From contig NZ_VFOM01000001.1 of the NCBI RefSeq assembly GCF_006716125.1, positions 992,001 to 1,056,000 of the forward strand: 64,000 nt of DNA, read 5' to 3'. Positions within the stretch are counted from its first letter, which is position 1. Every line of letters starts with the position of its first letter. The notes beneath the pieces were generated by a model that saw only the letters and a list, made by a program, of their open reading frames with translations, ran no database searches and was not told the DNA's origin. This DNA is from Homoserinimonas aerilata (GTDB taxonomy: Bacteria > Actinomycetota > Actinomycetes > Actinomycetales > Microbacteriaceae). Positions 37,869-46,186 of the stretch are shown here, in pieces. Position numbers and translations under genes: made by a program.

Positions 37869-37874
37869 ATGCTA
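37869..37874 (-). promoter_or_regulatory. -10 box of leaderless pepA
   Basis: TAGCAT on the minus strand, six bases before ATG. Confidence 0.6.
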
Positions 37875-37927
37875 GGTGTGTTCGCTGTGGGCGTGCCGCT
37901 CCGGCCGATACCTGCGAGTGCGGCGGC

Positions 37928-37933
37928 TAGCAT
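37928..37933 (+). promoter_or_regulatory. -10 box of leaderless PAC2 gene
   Basis: TAGCAT, six bases before ATG 37940; the same hexamer and spacing as the divergent pepA promoter. Confidence 0.6.
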
Positions 37934-37939
37934 CGAATC

Positions 37940-38863
37940 ATGCATGATCCCGAGGGCCTCTACGAGCTGCACGCCGACTCCGCGCTGGTGCCGAGTGGGC
38001 TCCCGCTCGTCGCAGCGCTGACGGGGTTCGCGGATGCGGGATCTGCCGTCTCCCAGTTCACCGCACACCTGCTCGACACGCTCGAGCACACGGTTGTCGC
38101 GACCTTCGACAATGACCAGTTGCTCGACTACAGGGCCCGCCGCCCGACGATCTACTTCGATCAAGACCATCTCGCGGACTACGAGCCTGCGCGGCTCTCG
38201 CTCGCACTCGTCACCGATGAGATCGGGCAGCAGTTCCTGCTGTTCTCCGGCTACGAGCCTGACTTCCAGTGGGAGCGCTTCACCGCCGCCATGCTCGGGC
38301 TGATCGACCACTTCGAGGTGGCATCCACCACGTGGCTGCACTCCATTCCGATGCCGGTTCCGCACACCAGACCCCTTGGGGTGACGGTGAGCGGCAACCG
38401 CAATGACCTCATTGAAGCGCGCTCGGTGTGGAAGCCGCATACGACCGTCCCTGCCAACGCACTGCACCTGCTCGAGTACAGGCTGCAGCAGACCGATCAC
38501 CCGGCCGTCGGCTTCGTGCTGCTGATTCCGCACTACCTTGCCGACACGGAGTTCCCCGACGCCGCGATCGCGGCGCTCGAGAACATCAGCTCGTCGACGG
38601 GTCTGATCTTCCCGAGCGACAGCCTGCGTGGCGAGGGCAGGGAGTTCCGCGCGAAGATCGACGCCCAGGTCGCTGAGAACCACGAGCTCGCACGGCTCGT
38701 CGGCGCGCTCGAGGAGCGTCACGACGCCTACATGGAGGGCAACGCGATCCGCTCGCCCCTGATGGACGAGGATGGGGAGCTTCCGACAGCAGACGAGATC
38801 GCCGCCGAGCTGGAGAAGTTCTTGGCGATTCGACGCGACGATGAGGATGGCCGCAGCCTCTGA
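37940..38863 (+). CDS. PAC2 family protein
   Basis: A 307-residue protein of the PAC2 (proteasome-assembly-chaperone-like) superfamily, of unknown function in bacteria. The family core is seen as VAALTGFADAGSAVSQFTAH (residues about 19-38), DYRARRPTIYFDQDH, LLFSGYEPDFQWERF and VSGNRNDLIE; the end has a helical, acidic segment with PTADEIAAELEKFLAI. No signal peptide. Homologues lie near sigA and topoisomerase genes in mycobacteria (Rv2714), as here. Leaderless start inferred. Confidence 0.88.
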   Translation: MHDPEGLYELHADSALVPSGLPLVAALTGFADAGSAVSQFTAHLLDTLEHTVVATFDNDQLLDYRARRPTIYFDQDHLADYEPARLSLALVTDEIGQQFLLFSGYEPDFQWERFTAAMLGLIDHFEVASTTWLHSIPMPVPHTRPLGVTVSGNRNDLIEARSVWKPHTTVPANALHLLEYRLQQTDHPAVGFVLLIPHYLADTEFPDAAIAALENISSSTGLIFPSDSLRGEGREFRAKIDAQVAENHELARLVGALEERHDAYMEGNAIRSPLMDEDGELPTADEIAAELEKFLAIRRDDEDGRSL

Positions 38864-38898
38864 GCGCTGCAACTGCGCCGTCTTCACTCACCGGCCGG

Positions 38899-38904
38899 TA
38901 GGAT
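38899..38904 (+). promoter_or_regulatory. -10 box of leaderless MFS gene
   Basis: TAGGAT with seven bases to GTG 38912. Confidence 0.5.
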
Positions 38905-38911
38905 CGGGGCT

Positions 38912-40240
38912 GTGAATTCCGCGCGCTCCTGGCTTGTGTGGAGCGTCGCCGTCTTCGCCTACCTCGTGGCGGTACTGCAGCGTTCTTCGCTCGGCGTCGC
39001 GGCCGTTGACGCCAGCGCGAAGTTCGACATCTCTGCCTCACAGCTTTCAACGCTCGCCGTCCTACAGCTCGTCGTCTACGCTGCCCTCCAGGTGCCCGTC
39101 GGTGTTCTTCTGGACAGGGTCGGCCCGAGGGCACTGATCATCTTCGGTGCAGCCCTGATGGGCCTCGGCCAGGTCGCGGTGGCGCTCGCCCCCGAGTTCT
39201 CGGTGGCAATTGCGGGTCGGATGCTTGTGGGTGCGGGCGACGCGTTCACCTTCATCTCCGTGCTCCGGCTGCTTTCCCTCTGGTTCGAGGGGAGGGTGCT
39301 CCCGCAGGTCTCGCAGTGGACGGGAAACATCGGACAGCTCGGGCAGATCCTGTCGGCAGTGCCCTTCGTCTGGATTCTTCACGGCTATGGATGGATGAGT
39401 GCATTCCTCAGCGCCGCCGCCATGGCTGTCCTTGCGCTCGTGCTGACGGCGCTCGTCGTCCGAAATGGCCGCGACGACAGTTGGAGGCCGGAGCAGAAGC
39501 AGAACTGGAAGACGGCAATGCAGCAGCTCCGCGATGCCCTCCGCCGTCCGGGTACGCAGCTGGGATTCTGGTCGCACTTCACCACTCAGTCTCCCGGGTC
39601 GATGTTCGCCCTTCTGTGGGGTTTCCCCCTGATGGTCAACGGACTCGGGTACGACACGTCCACGGCATCCTCACTCCTCACGCTGTTCATCGTCTCGGCG
39701 ATCGTGATCGGCCCGATTCTGGGCATCCTGACCGCACGATTCCCACTGAGGCGATCGAATCTGGTCCTCACCGTCATCGCGCTCACGGCGCTGGCGTGGG
39801 CGGTCGTCCTCCTCTGGCCCACGCAGCCGCCGTTCTGGCTCATCGTCGTACTCATCGTGGTGCTCGGAGTCGGGGGGCCGGGGTCACTCATCAGCTTCGA
39901 GTTCGCCCGGGAGTTCAATCCCATGCGCAGCCACGGCTCTGCGACCGGCTTCGTGAACGTCGGTGGTTTCGTCGCGACCTTCGTCATGATGTTCCTCGTG
40001 GGAGTCAGTCTCGACCTGATCGATCGCCACGGCGTCATCGACGGGGGTGAAGGAGGCCTCTATTCGTGGGGTGCCTTCCGGCTCGCGTTCCTCGTTCAGT
40101 ACCTCGTGCTCGCCGTCGGGGTGGTTGGCATAGTCCGGGCGAGACGCCGCACTCGCCGCCAGATGCACACCGATGAGGGAATAGAAGTGGCGCCGTTGTG
40201 GGTTGTAGTCTCCAGGGTGTTGAAGAGACGAGGGCACTGA
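38912..40240 (+). CDS. MFS transporter
   Basis: A 442-residue permease with 12 predicted helices. It starts right at the membrane (SWLVWSVAVFAYLVAVLQRS), has the loop LLDRVGPRALIIFG between helices 2 and 3 (D-R-x-G-x-R), a short middle loop (RNGRDDSWRPEQKQNWK) and a basic C-terminus. The substrate is unknown; the N-terminal half is like nitrate/sugar-phosphate-type MFS members with AxxQRSS. GTG start, leaderless promoter. It is transcribed toward sigA, 199 bases away. Confidence 0.85.
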   Translation: MNSARSWLVWSVAVFAYLVAVLQRSSLGVAAVDASAKFDISASQLSTLAVLQLVVYAALQVPVGVLLDRVGPRALIIFGAALMGLGQVAVALAPEFSVAIAGRMLVGAGDAFTFISVLRLLSLWFEGRVLPQVSQWTGNIGQLGQILSAVPFVWILHGYGWMSAFLSAAAMAVLALVLTALVVRNGRDDSWRPEQKQNWKTAMQQLRDALRRPGTQLGFWSHFTTQSPGSMFALLWGFPLMVNGLGYDTSTASSLLTLFIVSAIVIGPILGILTARFPLRRSNLVLTVIALTALAWAVVLLWPTQPPFWLIVVLIVVLGVGGPGSLISFEFAREFNPMRSHGSATGFVNVGGFVATFVMMFLVGVSLDLIDRHGVIDGGEGGLYSWGAFRLAFLVQYLVLAVGVVGIVRARRRTRRQMHTDEGIEVAPLWVVVSRVLKRRGH

Positions 40241-40374
40241 CGTGTGCCTGCTCCGCTGCACGACTGAACATCCCGCGGTGGACTTTGCGCCCCTGAAAGC
40301 GTGCAATAATTGGCAATCGAGACCCGTTCGACGTCCGGACAGGCATTCCGCTTAGCTGCGGTTGGAATCCGGAC

Positions 40375-40404
40375 TTGACATGGGTCTTAGTGCTGCCCGA
40401 ATAG
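40375..40404 (+). promoter_or_regulatory. Candidate sigA promoter
   Basis: TTGACA (40375-40380), an 18-bp spacer and GAATAG (40399-40404), with the sigA start 36 bases downstream. A broken hairpin (GTCCGG...CCGGAC, about 40334-40374) lies just upstream. Confidence 0.45.
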
Positions 40405-40439
40405 GTGCCGCACGATCATCCTGAATGAAAGGTAACCGT

Positions 40440-41780
<1,341 letters not shown>

Positions 41781-41809
41781 GCCGTACGAAACAAGAGGAA
41801 GGCGGCACG

Positions 41810-42511
41810 ATGACCGTTGAGGCGAATGACGGCAAACAGCTCGTCACGGAGGTCGACGGCGTCCGCTACGAGCGCATCCCGATCAAGACGAGGCTCGTCG
41901 TCGACGGCGACGACATCTCCCAGATCGTCACAGAGTTCGCCGCGCCGCTCGTTCAAGCAGGCGATGTGCTGTTCGTGACGGAGAAGATCGTCGCGATCGC
42001 GCAGGGCCGCGCCTATCCGATCGACAGTGTGACGCCGAGACCGCTCGCCCGCTGGCTCTCTCAGCGTGTGACGAAGACGCCAGCAGGCATCGGTTTGGGA
42101 ATGCCGGAGACCATGGAGATGGCGCTTCAGGAATGCGGTGTGCCTCGTATCGTCTTCGCCGCCGGTGTTGCTGCGATCACGAAGCTGTTCGGTCGCCGAG
42201 GTGACTTCTATCGGATCGCGGGAACACAGGCACGGGGGATCGACGGTCCGACGAGTGGCACCATCCCGCCGTACAACCACTATGTCGTGCTGGCACCTGC
42301 CAAGCCCGATGCTGTTGCCCGAGAACTGCGCGAGCTGCTCGGAGGGCGTGCGGAGGTCGTGATCGTCGACATGAACGACCTCGGCGGGGACATCATCGGG
42401 TCCACCGTCAGTGCGTCGGTGACCAAACGCATCCGTTCGGTTCTGCTCGACAACCCGCTCGGCCAAGGGCACCAGAGCACGCCCATGGGGATCATCCGTC
42501 CCGCCTCCTGA
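41810..42511 (+). CDS. CofE-like (F420-0:L-glutamate ligase family) protein
   Basis: A 233-residue protein with the CofE fold: GDVLFVTEKIVAIAQGRAYP at about residues 46-65 is the family's nucleotide/metal motif (xGDVLxVTeKIVS), then GIGLGMPETMEMALQE and the late DMNDLGGDIIGSTV, where CofE has its metal-binding Asp. True CofE proteins add gamma-glutamates to coenzyme F420; this one is shorter and no other F420 gene is visible here, so a different amide ligation is possible. It follows sigA by 29 bases (GAGGAAGG before ATG) and converges on the ATP-grasp gene. Confidence 0.75.
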   Translation: MTVEANDGKQLVTEVDGVRYERIPIKTRLVVDGDDISQIVTEFAAPLVQAGDVLFVTEKIVAIAQGRAYPIDSVTPRPLARWLSQRVTKTPAGIGLGMPETMEMALQECGVPRIVFAAGVAAITKLFGRRGDFYRIAGTQARGIDGPTSGTIPPYNHYVVLAPAKPDAVARELRELLGGRAEVVIVDMNDLGGDIIGSTVSASVTKRIRSVLLDNPLGQGHQSTPMGIIRPAS

Positions 42512-42575
42512 ACCTGCTCGGAGTCGCAGTCAGAAGTGGTGAGCGCACAGGCCGCGTCCTGAGATGCTCCCGAGG

Positions 42576-43598
42576 CTAGAAGCCGATGACCTCGCGATAG
42601 CGGGGGAGGCTGCCCGTGCGAATCCCCGTGATACTCGGCTTGTTCTCGTAGACGCCCGCAGCCCAGTTGCCTTCGACGAGCACGGGGCCCTTCTCACCGA
42701 TCACGACATCCCAGCCGACGTAGCGCATCTGCGGTACGACTCGTCCGATCTCCTGCATGAACGCGAAGAGCTCGTCGATCATGGGGAGGCGGAAGTCGGG
42801 GATGGACACACCCGACTCGGGATGAGTCGGGTGGACCCCGTCATGGGAGTCGTAGCCGGGACCACGTGAAGCGCCATCGAGGTCGAGCATCGTGTAGAAG
42901 CCGCCGAAGGTCTGCTGGTCGCTGGCCTGGCCGCGACCGAACTTCTGCGCCATGGAGAGCACATGCGTCGTGCTGCCGTCGAAGAAGGTCGTGACGCGCG
43001 TGGTGTTCGCGGTTCCGGGGCACACCGCGGCGAGCACCGGATGCTGCGTGATGTACTCCTCGACGAGGGTCTGGCCCTTCGTGAGCAGCTCCGAGCGGAA
43101 CGCCGCCCAATCGCTTGTGGCGGCCGCCTCGTAGCGTTCGACGCCGTGGCCCGAGTCGCTGAAGGGAACCTTGCCCATGACCACACCGTGGCGCTCGACG
43201 AAGTCCTGCAGCTCTTCGGCGCTCGCCTCGCGGACGTCGAGCCATTCGCGTCCGAGGAAGCCGTCGAATGTCTTGTTGAACTCGATCTTGTCGTGGAACA
43301 GCCCGCGATACGCGGGTTCGTCGAACGTCATGGCGAGATGGTTCGAGATCGCGTGGGTCATGTAGGTCGCGCGTTCTGTGCGATTGAGGATCGCGAAGTC
43401 CCAATCGACGTAGTCCTGGAACGGTGCACTGCGGAATGCAGCAGACCACAGCATGTCCACGACGATCGCAACCGGGTTCTTACCGTGCTGAGCGGCGACA
43501 GCGCGCGCGCGGCTCCACAGCGCGGAGCCGTTGAATCCCCGGACCCGGTCCACGAAATACTTCAGGCGGGCGCCGAGGTCGAGGCTCTTCTTGCTCAC
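42576..43598 (-). CDS. ATP-grasp protein (sugar-transfer-associated type)
   Basis: A 340-residue ATP-grasp amide/ester ligase-like protein. A helical N-terminus (RLKYFVDRVRG, WSRARAVAAQHGKNP) precedes the grasp domain; KVPFSDSGHGVERY and VEEYITQHPVLAAVCPGTAN are the nucleotide lid, and the metal site is YVGWDVVIGEKGPVLVEGNW (Asp and Glu-x-Asn). It resembles the family annotated as sugar-transfer-associated ATP-grasp, usually found in envelope polysaccharide clusters. GTG start with GGAG upstream. Divergent from the alanine-racemase-like pair by 174 bases and convergent with the CofE-like gene. Substrate unknown; a peptide bond on a cell-wall precursor is an inference. Confidence 0.75.
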   Translation of the reverse strand: MSKKSLDLGARLKYFVDRVRGFNGSALWSRARAVAAQHGKNPVAIVVDMLWSAAFRSAPFQDYVDWDFAILNRTERATYMTHAISNHLAMTFDEPAYRGLFHDKIEFNKTFDGFLGREWLDVREASAEELQDFVERHGVVMGKVPFSDSGHGVERYEAAATSDWAAFRSELLTKGQTLVEEYITQHPVLAAVCPGTANTTRVTTFFDGSTTHVLSMAQKFGRGQASDQQTFGGFYTMLDLDGASRGPGYDSHDGVHPTHPESGVSIPDFRLPMIDELFAFMQEIGRVVPQMRYVGWDVVIGEKGPVLVEGNWAAGVYENKPSITGIRTGSLPRYREVIGF

Positions 43599-43729
43599 TG
43601 TGCTGGGTCTCCTGTCGGTGACGATCGTCTGCCGGCCATCCTTCGGCCGGGCGAATTCCAGCTCTCAGCGTACCCGCTGCAGAGGGGTTGCTCGGAGCGG
43701 TGTGCCCACTGTGTTCGCACCCGGACGGC

Positions 43730-43735
43730 TAGAAT
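43730..43735 (+). promoter_or_regulatory. -10 box of racemase-like gene pair
   Basis: TAGAAT; a short leader of about 31 nt would precede GTG 43773. The divergent ATP-grasp gene starts 132 bases to the left. Confidence 0.45.
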
Positions 43736-43772
43736 TGGCCATCTGATCCGGTTCAGACGAGAGTTGTGAGGT

Positions 43773-44528
43773 GTGGTGCTCGATCCCTATGCGCTGCATG
43801 AGGCACAGGTCGATCTCGCAGCGATCCGGTCGAATGCGGCATCCCTCATCGATGGCGTCGACCCCGAGCGGCTCGTCGCCGATCTGAGGGCGGATGCCTA
43901 TGGTCACGGACTCGCTGAAGCTGCGTCGGCCGTGGTCGACGGTGGCGTGCGCACGCTCGGCGTCAGTTCAGCCGAGGCCGCTGCCACGCTCCGGCAGCTC
44001 GATCTGGGCGCCGCGATCGTGTCCCTGAGGGGCGGGCGCGTGAGCCCGATCGCCGGGGTGGAGCCCTCACGCGGCGTCGAGATCGACTCTCTCATCGCAT
44101 CCGGCCCTGAGCTCTACGGGCTCGGCGACGGCTTCCGGCCCGCTCTCCGCGTGAGAGCACGCGTGGTCGCCATCAAGCGCATCGCGGCAGGAGAAGGGGT
44201 GTCGTATGGCCACACCTTCATCGCCCCGCGCGATACCCGCCTCGCCCTCGTCGGGATCGGCTACGCCGACGGGCTCGATCGTTCGGCGGGCAACCGTGCG
44301 ACGGCCTGGTGCGCCGGGGCGGATCGGCCCATCGTGGGCCGGGTGGCGATGAATGCCTCGGTGCTCGACACCGGCTCCGGCATTGCGGCGGTCGGTGATC
44401 ATGCCGTTCTGCTGGGCGACCCGACCCGGGGCGAGCCGACGGCGGCCGGGCTCGCCGCACAGCTACAGAAGTCCGCATCGGAGATCGTCACGATGCTCGG
44501 CTCGCACCTGCCGCGGAGGTACGCATGA
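43773..44528 (+). CDS. Truncated alanine-racemase-like protein lacking PLP lysine (tyrosine-donating half)
   Basis: A 251-residue relative of alanine racemase. It keeps the first two beta-alpha units with DLRADAYGHG, where Arg39 replaces the PLP-binding Lys39 of the normal VVKADAYGHG. About 110 residues of the barrel (with Arg136 and His166 equivalents) are absent; the Arg219 position reads LIASGPELYG. The C-terminal beta domain is complete: GEGVSYGHTF with Tyr145 (Tyr265 equivalent), GIGYADGLDR, and GRVAMNAS with Met193 (Met312). It cannot be an active homodimer; it can supply Tyr and Met to another subunit. Stop overlaps the next start (ATGA), so equal synthesis with the partner is expected. 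Confidence 0.85.
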   Translation: MVLDPYALHEAQVDLAAIRSNAASLIDGVDPERLVADLRADAYGHGLAEAASAVVDGGVRTLGVSSAEAAATLRQLDLGAAIVSLRGGRVSPIAGVEPSRGVEIDSLIASGPELYGLGDGFRPALRVRARVVAIKRIAAGEGVSYGHTFIAPRDTRLALVGIGYADGLDRSAGNRATAWCAGADRPIVGRVAMNASVLDTGSGIAAVGDHAVLLGDPTRGEPTAAGLAAQLQKSASEIVTMLGSHLPRRYA

Positions 44529-45613
44529 ACTCGCGCCCGAAACAGGTTTCTGCTGAGGCTGTGATCGATCTCGCGGCCTATGAACGCAATCTCGCATTGC
44601 TCACTTCGCGGATCGCTCCGGCCCGGTTGATGGCCGTCATCAAGAGTGACGCCTACGGCCACGGCCTCGTGCCCATTGCCCGGGCTGCTGTTGCTGCAGG
44701 AGTCACCGAACTTGGGGTCCTCGAGTTGGGCCCCGCGCTTGCGCTGCGCACGGCGGGCATCGGAGAGGCCGTGCGTCTCTTCGTCTGGCTCTTCTCACCA
44801 GACGATGATCTGCGCGCTGCTCTCGACGGCGGTGTCGAACTCGGCATCTCAACGGTCGCCGAATTGGATGCGATCATCGCGGCGTCGGGAGCGAAGCCCG
44901 CGCGCATCCACCTCAAGATCGACACGGGTCTTCACAGGAATGGTGCCGACCCAGAGGACTGGCCGACGCTCGTCGCATCCGCCGTCGCTGCGGAGCAGGC
45001 GGGCAGCGTCGTCCTAGCGGGCGTGTGGACGCACATCTCCGAGGCATCCGACGAAGAGGATTCGGCGTCGATCGCACGATTCACCGAGGCGATCGCGATC
45101 GCGGAGGGGCTCGGTGCGAGTTTCAGCGTTCGTCATCTCGCGGCCAGCGCAGCCGGCTTCGGCCGTGATGACGCCCGCTTTGACATGGTCCGCTTCGGCG
45201 CATTCTGCTACGGGATCGCACCCGGCAGCGGCATCGGCCCGGGCGAACTCGGCCTCACTCCCGTCATGACATTGCGCGCTCCCATCGTCTCGGTTGACGA
45301 TGATCCGGATGCCGCGGGGCACTCGATCGCGACCATCCCGATCGGCTACGGCGACGGCATCCTGAGCGAGTGCGCGGGGCGCGTCGAGGTGACGGTCGGC
45401 GGCCGGCGGTGGCCCGTCATCGAGGTCGGCGTCGACGCCCTGAGGCTTCGGGTGGACCGCTCGGCTGTGTCTCTCGGCGATACGGCTCGGCTGTTCGGCC
45501 CCGGTGACGACGGCGAAGCGACACTCCAGGAGTGGGCGGATGCGCTGGGCACGATTGGCGAGGAGATCGTCGTCAGGATTTCGGCAGCAATCCCGCGCAT
45601 CCATATCGGCTGA
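44525..45613 (+). CDS. Alanine-racemase-like protein lacking catalytic tyrosine loop (PLP-lysine half)
   Basis: A 362-residue fold-type III PLP enzyme. Barrel: Lys40 in AVIKSDAYGHG (PLP lysine), Arg138 in KIDTGLHRNG, His170 in GVWTHISEAS, Ser in HLAASAAG and Arg223 in VRFGAFCYG are all kept, with the spacing of alanine racemase. In the C-terminal domain the VSYGxTF loop that carries catalytic Tyr265 is missing: the sequence runs from LRAPIVSVDDDPDAAG straight to TIPIGYGDG. The MD motif reads GVDAL. So it has the full PLP pocket but no tyrosine. Coupled by ATGA overlap with the preceding gene, which has the tyrosine. The likely product is a D-amino acid; substrate not known. Confidence 0.88.
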   Translation: MNSRPKQVSAEAVIDLAAYERNLALLTSRIAPARLMAVIKSDAYGHGLVPIARAAVAAGVTELGVLELGPALALRTAGIGEAVRLFVWLFSPDDDLRAALDGGVELGISTVAELDAIIAASGAKPARIHLKIDTGLHRNGADPEDWPTLVASAVAAEQAGSVVLAGVWTHISEASDEEDSASIARFTEAIAIAEGLGASFSVRHLAASAAGFGRDDARFDMVRFGAFCYGIAPGSGIGPGELGLTPVMTLRAPIVSVDDDPDAAGHSIATIPIGYGDGILSECAGRVEVTVGGRRWPVIEVGVDALRLRVDRSAVSLGDTARLFGPGDDGEATLQEWADALGTIGEEIVVRISAAIPRIHIG

Positions 45614-45648
45614 TCAGCGCCTCACGGACGCGCGCCCAGAAAACGAGA

Positions 45649-45678
45649 GATGCCGGCCCCGTCAACGGGACCGGCATC
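45649..45678. terminator. Terminator-like hairpin between racemase pair and DUF7455
   Basis: GATGCCGG-c-CCCG with CGGG-a-CCGGCATC, one mismatch, loop TCAA, between convergent genes. There is no clear T-run. Confidence 0.55.
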
Positions 45679-45723
45679 GAAACGCAGTCAGCGCCCGAGC
45701 GGTGGCTTCGGGCGATCTGCGGA

Positions 45724-45948
45724 TCAGGCGTTGTTGGACTCGAGCAACCTGCTGGACTCATCCAGCCACTCGGTGGCGATGGCCTCGAGCTTCTCCTGGT
45801 GCCGACGTCCGTGGTGTGCGCAGAACAACAGCTCACTGTCACCGATGGCGACGCGGATGTACGCCTGCGCCCCGCAGCTGTCGCAGCGGTCGGAGGCGGT
45901 CAACTGGTAGGAGTCACGCTCTACGGTCTCTTCGGTGATCTGAGACAT
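45724..45948 (-). CDS. DUF7455 zinc-ribbon-like small protein
   Basis: A 74-residue protein of the actinobacterial DUF7455 family. Zinc-type motif: RCDSCGAQAYIRV and LFCAHHGRRHQEKL (Cys-x2-Cys ... Cys-x-His-His). Function unknown; homologues sit between sigA and the topoisomerase IV/GyrB-type genes in many actinobacteria, as here. ATG 45948 is chosen because GGAGGAA lies six bases upstream; an in-frame Met eight codons earlier has no such site. Confidence 0.85.
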   Translation of the reverse strand: MSQITEETVERDSYQLTASDRCDSCGAQAYIRVAIGDSELLFCAHHGRRHQEKLEAIATEWLDESSRLLESNNA

Positions 45949-46186
45949 GGGTTCCTCCTTCTGGTGAAGCACCGGCGATGGTTGATCGTCGTGCTACCTA
46001 TACAAACACGTCGGCAGCGTTTCCATTGCATCGTGGCGCGGTATTTCGCTCACCGCGTAGGTCTCTGAGCGCACCGGGTGTCCTGCAGAGCAGCAGTCGC
46101 CGTCGCGAATAGTCTTGTAGACGCCCGCCGCCGGCTTCGCCGTGTGACGCGCAGCCCTGTTTACCGGTCACGAAGGAGACTATTCG

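Noticed and set aside
41810..42511. Genuine coenzyme F420-0:L-glutamate ligase (fbiB/cofE)
   Set aside because: No other F420 gene is nearby, the protein is short, and the context is cell-wall or racemase genes; the name is kept only as a fold label.
43773..44528. Active alanine racemase
   Set aside because: Arg replaces the PLP lysine, and the barrel segments with the Arg136 and His166 equivalents are missing.
43773..45613. A frameshift or recent decay of one alanine racemase gene into two pieces
   Set aside because: Both pieces carry their own N-terminal AYGHG region and C-terminal domain, so they are paralogues, not fragments; each frame is intact and they overlap by ATGA.
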